NCBI GenBank assembly: GCA_902609685.1
Contig: CACLSR010000001.1
Coordinates: 1 to 49,504 of the forward strand
Direction of reading: 5' to 3'
Length of the DNA: 49,504 bases
From: an uncultured Pelagibacteraceae bacterium
GTDB taxonomy: Bacteria; Pseudomonadota; Alphaproteobacteria; Pelagibacterales; Pelagibacteraceae
In this document: in pieces, positions 1 to 6,665 of the stretch
Numbering within the stretch: position 1 is the stretch's first letter
Layout of the letters: each line of letters opens with the position of its first letter
The notes under the pieces: generated by a model
What the model was told of the DNA's origin: nothing
What the model saw: the letters and a program-made list of their open reading frames with translations, nothing else
Databases searched by the model: none
Position numbers and translations under genes: made by a program

Positions 1-110
1 ATTTAGTTAGAAGCTGGCCAATTATTGTTGAGCTAATTTCAGTTTGGAAAAGATTGAGAGAATTTGAATCAAAATTAGAGAAAAACATATCTATTGAAAC
101 TGCAAAATAA
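1..110 (+). CDS. C-terminal fragment of an unidentified protein (partial)
   Basis: An open frame enters at the window edge (first full codon at base 3) and ends at the TAA at 108-110, giving about 35 residues that finish in ...ESKLEKNISIETAK. The stop overlaps the next start as TAATG, the usual signature of translational coupling, so the frame is very likely the tail of the gene upstream of glpX in the same operon. The visible residues (a short hydrophobic stretch, then a charged helix) contain no motif I recognise, so I assign no function. Confidence 0.55.
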   Translation, partial: LVRSWPIIVELISVWKRLREFESKLEKNISIETAK

Positions 111-1057
111 TGTCATTAGACAAAAAATTTGAAGACTTATTTTTAAATGTTTCAATCAAAGCAGCCTTATCATCTTACCATTTTGTTGGAAAAAAAGATA
201 AAATAGCAGCTGATAAATCTGCTGTAGACTCAATGAGAAATAAACTTAATGAAATAGAAATGAGAGGAAAGGTGGTAATTGGAGAAGGTGAACTAGATGA
301 AGCTCCAATGCTTTATATTGGTGAAACTTTAGGTACCATGAATGGTCCCGAATTAGATATTGCTGTGGATCCTTTAGAGGGAACTAATTTTGCAGCAAAT
401 AACCTGCCAGGAGCGTTATCTGTTATTGCAGTTGCTGAAAAATCAAATTTATTTAGCGCGCCAGAGACTTATATGAACAAAATTTCCGCAAACGTACCCT
501 CTGAGGGTATTATTGATTTGGATTATTCAGTTAAAAAAAATATTTCTAATCTTGCAGATTATAAGAACAAACAACCTAACGAACTTTCTGCATGTATTTT
601 AGATCGACCAAGGCATAAAAAGATTATTGAAGAACTAAAGAATTTAAATGTGAATTTAAAACTTATTTCTGATGGAGATGTATCAGGAGCTTTATTAGTT
701 TCTGATAAAAAATATAATATTGATATTTTTATGGGTATTGGTGGCGGACCCGAAGGTGTACTTGCAGCTTCTGCTTTGGATACTTTTAATTGTTTTTTTC
801 AAGGTAGGTTCATTTTTGATAATGAAAATGATGTAAATAGGGCAAAAAAAATGGGCATAGATGATTTAAATAAAAAGTATTTGCTAAATGAAATAATTAC
901 AGGTGACTCAATTTTTTGTGCAACCGGCATTACAAACGGGGACATTGTTTCTGGGATTAAAATTGAGGAAAATAATTATGTATCAGAAACACTCATTACA
1001 CACAAATCTACTAATTTAAAAAAAATAATAAAATCAAAAAATGAAATAGATGAATAA
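110..1057 (+). CDS. glpX: Class II fructose-1,6-bisphosphatase (GlpX family)
   Basis: Hydrolyses fructose-1,6-bisphosphate to fructose-6-phosphate in gluconeogenesis; cytosolic and metal-dependent. The 315 residues show the GlpX landmarks in order: GEGELDEAP near residues 58-66, the metal-binding DIAVDPLEGTN near 83-93, SDGDVSGAL near 188, and the glycine-rich GIGGGPEGVLAASAL near 210. Length is normal for the family (about 320). The ATG overlaps the stop of the upstream frame (TAATG), and its 3' end overlaps the MerR-type gene by 8 bp, so the three genes probably share one transcript. In many alphaproteobacteria glpX follows homoserine dehydrogenase; here that gene lies 5.6 kb downstream. 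Confidence 0.95.
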   Translation: MSLDKKFEDLFLNVSIKAALSSYHFVGKKDKIAADKSAVDSMRNKLNEIEMRGKVVIGEGELDEAPMLYIGETLGTMNGPELDIAVDPLEGTNFAANNLPGALSVIAVAEKSNLFSAPETYMNKISANVPSEGIIDLDYSVKKNISNLADYKNKQPNELSACILDRPRHKKIIEELKNLNVNLKLISDGDVSGALLVSDKKYNIDIFMGIGGGPEGVLAASALDTFNCFFQGRFIFDNENDVNRAKKMGIDDLNKKYLLNEIITGDSIFCATGITNGDIVSGIKIEENNYVSETLITHKSTNLKKIIKSKNEIDE

Positions 1058-1421
1058 AGAAGATAATTCCTACAAAACTATAAGCGAAGTTGTCAAAATA
1101 TTAAATTTAAAATCAAAAAAAGGGGATTCTTTACCCACTCACACCATTCGTTTCTGGGAAAAAGAATTTAAACAAATTAAACCTAAAATACTTACTGGAA
1201 ATAGGAGATATTATGACAAAAAAAACATTGAATTATTAAAAAAAATTCATTTTTTATTAAAAGATCAAGGAATGACTATCAAAGGTGTAAAAAAAATACT
1301 AAATAATAAAGAACCTTTAAAGCTTGACGAAATGGCAGATAATTCTATAAGAACAGATAATTTAAAAAACAAGTTAAATAAGATTTCAAATATTGTAAAA
1401 AGTTTAAAAAAATTTAAATAA
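1050..1421 (+). CDS. MerR-family transcriptional regulator
   Basis: Predicted DNA-binding regulator of 123 residues. The N-terminal winged helix-turn-helix is clear: TISEVVKILNL near residue 10, HTIRFWEKEFKQIKP near 31-45, the wing GNRRYYDKKNIELL near 51-64, and LLKDQGMTIKGVKKILN near 68-84. The remaining 40 residues are a lysine-rich, probably helical dimerisation tail with no metal-binding cysteines, so a metal sensor is unlikely. This is the MerR type that in many alphaproteobacteria sits directly after ihfA; here it follows glpX with an 8-bp overlap, and ihfA is 14 kb away. Its ligand and targets cannot be told from the sequence. Confidence 0.85.
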   Translation: MNKEDNSYKTISEVVKILNLKSKKGDSLPTHTIRFWEKEFKQIKPKILTGNRRYYDKKNIELLKKIHFLLKDQGMTIKGVKKILNNKEPLKLDEMADNSIRTDNLKNKLNKISNIVKSLKKFK

Positions 1422-1422
1422 G

Positions 1423-1614
1423 ATGGCAAAAAAAACTCATATAAAAGTTCGTTTAGTTCCTGAAGAAAAACCAGATAGTCCTTTTTTTTATTATGTAAAA
1501 AAACCTGCTGGTGGAGAAAAAGCTAAAGTAAAATTAAAAGCTAGAAAATATAATCCTTCAACTAGAAAACATGAAATTTTTGTTGAAAAAAAATTACCAC
1601 CACATAGTAAATAA
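1423..1614 (+). CDS. rpmG: 50S ribosomal protein L33 (bL33)
   Basis: Small basic protein of the large ribosomal subunit, near the E site. The 63 residues start MAKKTHIKVRLV, then FFYYVKKPAG and the conserved LKARKYNPSTRKHEIFVEKKL. This matches bL33, and the absence of CxxC pairs marks it as the cysteine-free form that does not bind zinc. It starts 1 bp after the MerR-type stop. Its TAA at 1612-1614 directly abuts the TAA of the convergent chorismate mutase gene, leaving no room for a terminator hairpin between them. Confidence 0.95.
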   Translation: MAKKTHIKVRLVPEEKPDSPFFYYVKKPAGGEKAKVKLKARKYNPSTRKHEIFVEKKLPPHSK

Positions 1615-1905
1615 TTATTTTTTTTTAAAATTTCTTCTTTCGTAATCAATATAAGACCAGATCATATTTTTCCATATTCTATTAGTAATACGTGGATCAA
1701 TTTTATTCTTTAAAGATTTTTTTCTTATATTATTAAGTATTGATTTAATTCTTTTTTGATCAACTATTTGATTTTTTCTATCTTTAAGTTCTAAAACTTT
1801 TTTTACGAGAAATGTTCTTTTTTTTATAATTTTTATAAGTGAATTATCTATTTTATCTAGTTCTGATCTAATTTTGCTTAGTTTTTTTCGTTTTTGTGGC
1901 GACAT
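1615..1905 (-). CDS. Chorismate mutase, AroQ type
   Basis: Converts chorismate to prephenate, the committed step to phenylalanine and tyrosine. The 96 residues contain the all-helical AroQ signature: RSELDKIDNSLIKIIKKRTFLVKKVLELK near 13-41 (catalytic arginine and the R-x-x-x-D-x-I-D-x-x pattern), a central VDQKRIKSILNNIR, and the C-terminal IWKNMIWSYIDYERR helix. It is a monofunctional, free-standing domain with no fused prephenate dehydratase. Lysine content is very high, as in many short SAR11-type proteins. It is read leftward alone between rpmG (convergent) and ctaA (divergent, 43 bp away). Confidence 0.85.
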   Translation of the reverse strand: MSPQKRKKLSKIRSELDKIDNSLIKIIKKRTFLVKKVLELKDRKNQIVDQKRIKSILNNIRKKSLKNKIDPRITNRIWKNMIWSYIDYERRNFKKK

Positions 1906-1948
1906 TTATATATTTGGATAATTAAAAAATTATTATATTTATGCGCAT

Positions 1949-2965
1949 ATGTATACAGCAAATCATAAGATTAATTATCAATTATCTCTTTGGTTAATTT
2001 CAATGTTTTGGATTGTGTCCATTATGATTGTTGTTGGTGGCTTAACAAGACTAACGGACTCGGGTCTTTCAATTACTAAGTGGCAACTTTTCTCAGGATT
2101 TTTACCACCTTTAAATCAAGAAGACTGGATTTCATATTTTAATCTTTATAAGCAAATACCGGAATTCAAATTACAAAATTACAATATGAATATGCAAGAA
2201 TTCAAAATTATTTTTTGGTGGGAATGGGCACATCGTTTTTTAGGAAGATTAATTGGCATTGGATTTTTAATACCATTAATTTATTTTTCTTTTAAAATTA
2301 GTATTTCAAAATTGTATAGTTTGTATTTAATTTTTTTTCTAATATGTTTTCAAGGCTTTATTGGTTGGTATATGGTCAGTAGTGGTCTTGTAGATAGAGT
2401 TGATGTAAGTCATTTTAGATTATCTATTCATTTATTAATTGCTTTTATTATTTTATCATTAATATTCTGGAACTATCTCAAGCTAAATTTGAGTTATAAT
2501 ACAACAAATAAAATAAATCCTTTAATACCACTCATTTTTTTAACATTGGTCTTTACACAAATTGTTATAGGAGCTTTTGTATCTGGTATGGATGCTGGCA
2601 AAATTTATAATTCCTGGCCAAATATGGGTACAGCATATTTTCCTGACGATAATGAATTTGTTAATTTATTTAAACTATCTGCTTTTAGCGATCCATCTTT
2701 GGTTCAATTTATTCATAGAAACTTAGCTTATATAATTGGATTTTATTATTTATTTATGTTTTACAAAATCTATAAGGACAAAATTTTTGATTTATACAAG
2801 TCTATAAATCTATTGGGTTTCTTTATTTTATTACAAATTTTTTTAGGAATAATAACAGTTTTATATGGTGCACAAATCTATATAGCATCTATGCACCAAA
2901 TAAGCTCAATCTTTTTGGTAAGTTCTTGTATCTATTTTTTATTTCTTAATACAAGATTTAACTAA
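1949..2965 (+). CDS. ctaA: Heme A synthase (CtaA/COX15)
   Basis: Membrane enzyme that oxidises the C8 methyl of heme O to the formyl group of heme A, needed for aa3-type cytochrome oxidase. The 338 residues have about eight hydrophobic helices. Family motifs are present: GGLTRLTDSGLSITKW after the first helix, and heme-ligating histidines in WEWAHRFLGRLIG (near 90), SHFRLSIHLL, FIHRNLAYIIG and MHQISSIFLV. An ATG at 1941 is out of frame, so 1949 is the likely start; no clear Shine-Dalgarno precedes it. The last 8 bp overlap the 3' end of convergent metY. Confidence 0.93.
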   Translation: MYTANHKINYQLSLWLISMFWIVSIMIVVGGLTRLTDSGLSITKWQLFSGFLPPLNQEDWISYFNLYKQIPEFKLQNYNMNMQEFKIIFWWEWAHRFLGRLIGIGFLIPLIYFSFKISISKLYSLYLIFFLICFQGFIGWYMVSSGLVDRVDVSHFRLSIHLLIAFIILSLIFWNYLKLNLSYNTTNKINPLIPLIFLTLVFTQIVIGAFVSGMDAGKIYNSWPNMGTAYFPDDNEFVNLFKLSAFSDPSLVQFIHRNLAYIIGFYYLFMFYKIYKDKIFDLYKSINLLGFFILLQIFLGIITVLYGAQIYIASMHQISSIFLVSSCIYFLFLNTRFN

Positions 2966-4286
2966 CTGCCCTTAATTTACCTTTAGAAGATTTGTTTAAA
3001 GCTTGATTTAAATCCTCAATGATATCATCTACATGCTCAATACCAATACAGAGTCTTACATAGCTTTGTGTAACTCCAGATGCTGCAAGTTCTTTTTCAT
3101 TTAATTGGCTATGAGTTGTGCTAGCAGGATGTATTGCTAAACTTCTTACATCACCAATATTTGCAACATGATAAAACATTTTTAAAGATTCAATAAATGT
3201 TTTTCCAGCCTCTATACCACCTTTTAATTCAATACCAACCATTGGCCCATAACCACCCTTTAGGTATTTTTTTGCTCTATCAGCAATTGGTTTATTATGT
3301 TCAGTAGAATAGATTACTTTTGTAACCTCTTTATGTTTTTTTAAAAAATTAACAACTTTCTCAGCATTCTCACAATGTTGTTTCATACGTAAGGCTACAG
3401 TCTCTAAACCCTGAATTATAGCAAATGCATTATCAGGTGCTAATGCGGAACCAAGATCTCTTAGTAAACATACTCTAGCTCTCACTGCAAAAGGAACATT
3501 TGCTCCTGTAAGCTCAGGCACTGCTTTACCCCATATTACACCACCATAACTAGCATCAGGTTCATTAAATAAAGGTTGTCTTTTAGGATCAGCAGTCCAA
3601 TCAAAATTACCACTATCAACAATGCTCCCTGCTACTGCGGTTCCATGTCCACCAATATATTTAGTAAGGGAATGAATTACTATGGCTGCACCATGTTCGA
3701 TAGGTTTACAAATAACTGGTGATGCAGTGTTGTCCATGATTAATGGAATATTATATTTTCTGCCAATATCAGAAACTTCTTTAATAGGAAAAACTCTAAG
3801 ATAAGGATTTGGTAAAGTTTCTCCATAAAAAGCTCTTGTTTTATCATCTATCATTTTTTCAAAATTTTTTGGATCACTTGGGTCCGCATATCTAATTTCA
3901 ATTCCCAATTTACTTAATGTATGAGTAAATAAAGATACAGTTCCACCATATAGATCTGTTGAACTTACAATGTTGTCACCCGCTTGAGCCACATTTAATA
4001 TTGCAAAAGATGAAGCTGTTTGACCCGAAGATACTGTTACACAAGATAATCCTCCCTCTAAAGCTGCAACTCTTTTTTCTAAAACATCATTGGTCGGATT
4101 CATAATTCTGGTGTAGATGTTTCCAAATTCTTTTAATGCAAAAAGATTAGCAGCATGCTCAGTATTATTAAATTGATACGATGTCGTTCTATAGATAGGT
4201 ACAGCTACAGCATTTGTGGCTGGATCACTTTTATAGTCACCACCATGAATGGCTATAGTTTCTGGATTATTTCTTTTTGTACTCAT
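2958..4286 (-). CDS. metY: O-acetylhomoserine sulfhydrylase (Cys/Met metabolism PLP enzyme)
   Basis: PLP enzyme making homocysteine from O-acetylhomoserine and sulfide. The 442 residues open with ETIAIHGGDYKSDPATNAVAVPIYRTTSYQF, then YTRIMNPTNDVLEKRVAALEGG, the SSGQTAS phosphate loop, the DNTASP motif, and the PLP lysine in IHSLTKYIGGHG (near residue 210). Length and the long insert after the lysine fit MetY rather than MetB/MetC. Direct sulfide use suits an organism that depends on reduced sulfur. Two SAM aptamers lie in its leader, and the second contains the ribosome-binding site (AAGGAG, spacing about 5), so SAM should shut off its synthesis. The 3' end overlaps ctaA by 8 bp. Confidence 0.95.
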   Translation of the reverse strand: MSTKRNNPETIAIHGGDYKSDPATNAVAVPIYRTTSYQFNNTEHAANLFALKEFGNIYTRIMNPTNDVLEKRVAALEGGLSCVTVSSGQTASSFAILNVAQAGDNIVSSTDLYGGTVSLFTHTLSKLGIEIRYADPSDPKNFEKMIDDKTRAFYGETLPNPYLRVFPIKEVSDIGRKYNIPLIMDNTASPVICKPIEHGAAIVIHSLTKYIGGHGTAVAGSIVDSGNFDWTADPKRQPLFNEPDASYGGVIWGKAVPELTGANVPFAVRARVCLLRDLGSALAPDNAFAIIQGLETVALRMKQHCENAEKVVNFLKKHKEVTKVIYSTEHNKPIADRAKKYLKGGYGPMVGIELKGGIEAGKTFIESLKMFYHVANIGDVRSLAIHPASTTHSQLNEKELAASGVTQSYVRLCIGIEHVDDIIEDLNQALNKSSKGKLRAVS

Positions 4287-4291
4287 TTTTA

Positions 4292-4346
4292 CTCCTTTTT
4301 TAGTGCTTTTGCTTTATGCAAGGCGCACAATATAGTTCAAATGCCT
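4292..4346 (-). promoter_or_regulatory. SAM-V riboswitch controlling metY translation
   Basis: Read leftward, the metY leader ends AGGCATTTGAACTATATTG, then TGCGCCTTGCATAAAGC, then AAAAGCACTAAAAAAGGAG just before ATG. This matches the SAM-V consensus known from marine alphaproteobacteria. Stem P1 pairs GGC (4345-4343) with GCC (4324-4322); the pseudoknot pairs GTGC (4328-4325) with GCAC (4306-4303). The Shine-Dalgarno AAGGAG (4297-4292) lies at the 3' end of the pseudoknot strand, so ligand binding should hide it and block translation. Assignment is from remembered consensus plus the pairing checked here. Confidence 0.9.
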
Positions 4347-4362
4347 ACCGATTTAGTGAGAA

Positions 4363-4411
4363 TTTCCTTTTTAGCAGTTTATGCCCGCAATAGGATCAAA
4401 TCGGCAACCTC
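4363..4411 (-). promoter_or_regulatory. SAM-II riboswitch upstream of the SAM-V aptamer
   Basis: Read leftward, the segment GAGGTTGCCGATTTGATCC, TATTGCGGGCATAAAC, TGCTAAAAAGG carries the SAM-II pattern: P1 TGCC (4406-4403) with GGCA (4385-4382), the conserved GATTTGA loop, TATTGC, and the 3' pseudoknot strand TGCTAAAAAGG. It ends about 17 nt before the SAM-V aptamer, giving two different SAM sensors in tandem on one leader. A tandem of this kind has been described for SAR11 metY leaders. No U-tract follows it, so a simple intrinsic terminator is not evident. Confidence 0.82.
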
Positions 4412-4452
4412 TTTTTAACAGAATAGAGTTGTTTTACAAGATAAATATAAAA

Positions 4453-4481
4453 TTGACTTTAAACCTAATAATAGTATTAAT
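4453..4481 (+). promoter_or_regulatory. Candidate sigma-70 promoter for rplM-rpsI
   Basis: TTGACT (4453-4458) is followed after 16 bp by TATTAA (4475-4480; ATTAAT at 17 bp). The start codon of rplM is at 4491, so the transcript would begin only a few bases before the ATG. There is no Shine-Dalgarno. In such AT-rich DNA the -10 alone would be weak evidence; the good -35 raises it. Confidence 0.45.
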
Positions 4482-4490
4482 CCTCGCGTA

Positions 4491-4949
4491 ATGACGAAAT
4501 TTGTTAAAAAAAGCGAGCTTAATTCATCTTGGTTTGAAATTGATGCAAAAAATGCTGTTGTGGGAAGGCTTGCAACAATTGTATCTAAAATCATTAGAGG
4601 AAAAAATAAAGCAACATACACTCCTCATATGGATACAGGAGATTTTGTAGTAGTCAAAAATATAGAGCATGCAAAATTTACAGGAAAAAAATTTCAAAAT
4701 AAGAAATATTACAGACACACTGGTCATCCTGGAGGTATTAAAGAAACAACTCCAGAAAAATTACATGAAAAAAAACCAGGTGAGGCATTAAAATTAGCAG
4801 TTAAAAGAATGTTACCAGGTGGTGTTTTAGGCAGAAAACAACTTACAAAACTTAAAATATATGCTGGTGACAGTCATCCTCACTCAGCTCAAAATCCTAA
4901 AGTAATTGAATTAGATAAGTTAAATAGCAAGAATATAGCAAGAAATTAA
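4491..4949 (+). CDS. rplM: 50S ribosomal protein L13 (uL13)
   Basis: Early-assembling protein of the large ribosomal subunit. The 152 residues carry the uL13 landmarks: WFEIDAKNAVVGRLATIVSKIIRGKNK near 14-40, TPHMDTGDFVVVKN near 44-57, YYRHTGHPGGIKE near 74-86, and the RMLPGGVLGRKQLTKLKIYAGDSHPHSAQ signature near 107-135. It heads the conserved rplM-rpsI operon, with rpsI starting 1 bp after its stop. It is divergent from metY, and the 204-bp gap holds both the metY riboswitch leader and the promoter of this gene. Confidence 0.97.
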   Translation: MTKFVKKSELNSSWFEIDAKNAVVGRLATIVSKIIRGKNKATYTPHMDTGDFVVVKNIEHAKFTGKKFQNKKYYRHTGHPGGIKETTPEKLHEKKPGEALKLAVKRMLPGGVLGRKQLTKLKIYAGDSHPHSAQNPKVIELDKLNSKNIARN

Positions 4950-4950
4950 T

Positions 4951-5388
4951 ATGGAAAACACTCAAACTTCATCAAAAACAACAAAGTTAAAACTTGATTT
5001 CAAGGATAGCAAATATGCAACTGGAAGAAGGAAAACATCTATTGCAAGAGTTTGGCTTAAAAAGGGTTCAGGAAAAATTTATGTTAATGGTAAATTATAC
5101 AATGAGTATTTCGCTAGCGAGAATCATAAAATGCAAATTACAAGACCTTTTGAATTAATAAATCAATCTACAGATTATGATGTGAGATGTAATGTTAAAG
5201 GTGGCGGTCCAACAGGACAAGCAGGGGCAATGGTACATGGAATTTCAAAAGCTTTGGTATTATTTGATGAAAGCTTTAAATCTACTCTTAGAACTGAGAA
5301 ATTAACCACGAGAGACTCCAGGGCAGTTGAAAGAAAAAAACCTGGAAGAAGAAAAGCTAGAAGAAGCTTTCAATTTTCTAAAAGATAA
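4951..5388 (+). CDS. rpsI: 30S ribosomal protein S9 (uS9)
   Basis: Small-subunit protein whose C-terminal tail reaches the P-site tRNA. The core YATGRRKTSIARVWLKKGSGKIYVNGK (near 22-48), NVKGGGPTGQAGAMVHGISKAL (near 82-103) and the final RRKARRSFQFSKR are diagnostic, including the universal SKR terminus. At 145 residues it has an N-terminal extension of about 15 residues over the E. coli protein. It is the second gene of the rplM-rpsI pair; 33 bp of T-rich DNA separate it from argC. Confidence 0.97.
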   Translation: MENTQTSSKTTKLKLDFKDSKYATGRRKTSIARVWLKKGSGKIYVNGKLYNEYFASENHKMQITRPFELINQSTDYDVRCNVKGGGPTGQAGAMVHGISKALVLFDESFKSTLRTEKLTTRDSRAVERKKPGRRKARRSFQFSKR

Positions 5389-5407
5389 TTTTTTTTTAAT
5401 TTTTAAC

Positions 5408-5416
5408 TGTTATAAT
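5408..5416 (+). promoter_or_regulatory. Extended -10 promoter element immediately before argC
   Basis: TGTTATAAT is a perfect -10 hexamer (5411-5416) with an extended TGn element. Only 5 bp separate the hexamer from the argC ATG at 5422, so transcription would start at or about the A of the start codon. The -35 region is just a T/A-rich run, which is consistent with an extended -10 promoter. Confidence 0.5.
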
Positions 5417-5421
5417 AAGAA

Positions 5422-6444
5422 ATGCCTAAGCTTAATGTATTAGTCGCTGGATCAACTGGTTATATTGGTATCCAATTGATAAAATTGTTAAACAAACATA
5501 AATATGTAAAAATAAAGTATTTATGTGGAAACAAATCAATAGGAAAAAAAATTTCTTATTACGATAAAACAATTGGATTAAAAAGATTACCCAAAATTGT
5601 AAAATTCAATAAAAAATTTTTGAATGAAATTGATGTTGTATTTACAGCACTTCCCAATGGAGAAGCACAAGTAATTTCAAAATATTTGAATAAACAAAAC
5701 GTTTTAATTGATCTTGCCGCAGATTTTAGGCTTCAAAAAGCTTTAGATTACAAAAAATGGTATAAAAAAGATCATAAAGCAAAATATAATATTAAGAATA
5801 GTATTTATTCTTTACCTGAAATTACAGGTAAAAAAGTTCAAGATTATAAAATTATTTCTTGTCCTGGATGTTATCCGACTTCTATTCTATTACCTTTGAT
5901 ACCTTTATTAAAAGATAGATTAATAAAAAATCATAATATTATAATTGACTCAAAATCAGGATATTCTGGTGCTGGAAGAGGTGTACACAAAAAATATAAA
6001 GATAAAAATTTATATGAATCTTTAAGTGCTTATGGTGTTGCATCACACAGACATAATTCTGAAATTGAAGAAATGATCAAGAGATGCGTTAAAGGAAATA
6101 TTCAATTTGATTTTACTCCTCATTTATCACCTATGTTTAGAGGCATTTTAAGCACAATTTATGTTGAGCTTAATCAGACTTCTTCAGTATCAAAAATATT
6201 AAACACGTTGAAAAAATATTATAAAAAAGCAAATTTTATAAAAATATTAAATAAAGACAAATTAATAAGCACAAATGATGTAATTAATACGAATAATTGC
6301 AATATATCTGTTTGTAAATCAAAAAATAAGAATAAGATAATTATACTTTCTGCTATTGATAATCTTATTAAAGGGGGAGCGGGTCAAGCAATACAAAATA
6401 TGAATATGAAATTTAATTTTCCAAAAGATGCTGGTTTTAAATGA
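5422..6444 (+). CDS. argC: N-acetyl-gamma-glutamyl-phosphate reductase
   Basis: Reduces N-acetylglutamyl phosphate to the semialdehyde with NADPH, the third step of arginine synthesis. The 340 residues start with the dinucleotide fold NVLVAGSTGYIGIQLIKLL (residues 5-23). The catalytic cysteine is Cys150 in SCPGCYPTS, followed by DSKSGYSGAGRG and the catalytic-histidine region around ASHRHNSEIE. Length fits the long ArgC type. It overlaps the following small lipoprotein gene by 4 bp (ATGA), so argC, the lipoprotein and homoserine dehydrogenase look like one operon. A strong -10 element ends 5 bp before the start codon. Confidence 0.95.
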   Translation: MPKLNVLVAGSTGYIGIQLIKLLNKHKYVKIKYLCGNKSIGKKISYYDKTIGLKRLPKIVKFNKKFLNEIDVVFTALPNGEAQVISKYLNKQNVLIDLAADFRLQKALDYKKWYKKDHKAKYNIKNSIYSLPEITGKKVQDYKIISCPGCYPTSILLPLIPLLKDRLIKNHNIIIDSKSGYSGAGRGVHKKYKDKNLYESLSAYGVASHRHNSEIEEMIKRCVKGNIQFDFTPHLSPMFRGILSTIYVELNQTSSVSKILNTLKKYYKKANFIKILNKDKLISTNDVINTNNCNISVCKSKNKNKIIILSAIDNLIKGGAGQAIQNMNMKFNFPKDAGFK

Positions 6445-6665
6445 ATAGATTATTATTTATAGCTCTCTTCATATTTTTAAACGCATGTTCATTTAATATT
6501 GACTCTAAATATTGGAATGAAAAAAGTGATAAAAAAAATGATAATAACAAACTGACCGAAATAATAAAAAAATCAAATGATATTAGATTAATGACAATTG
6601 AAGAGTATGAAATTTATATTAATGATTATATCAAAAAAAGTAAATTTCCGGATATTAACAAATGA
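6441..6665 (+). CDS. Small predicted lipoprotein of unknown function
   Basis: The 74 residues begin with a short charged N-terminus, a hydrophobic stretch LLFIALFIFL and the lipobox LNAC, so Cys16 would be the lipidated residue after signal peptidase II cleavage. The mature part is about 58 residues, charged (many Lys, Asp, Asn), with a possible helix near MTIEEYEIYINDYIKKSKFP. I do not recognise the family. It overlaps argC by 4 bp and homoserine dehydrogenase by 4 bp, so it is translated as part of that amino-acid operon, but nothing in its sequence links it to amino-acid synthesis. Confidence 0.75.
   Translation: MNRLLFIALFIFLNACSFNIDSKYWNEKSDKKNDNNKLTEIIKKSNDIRLMTIEEYEIYINDYIKKSKFPDINK

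Noticed and set aside
4155..4418. Rightward frame over the 5' end of metY and its leader
   Set aside because: It overlaps a clear metY coding start and two riboswitch aptamers on the other strand; composition is not protein-like.
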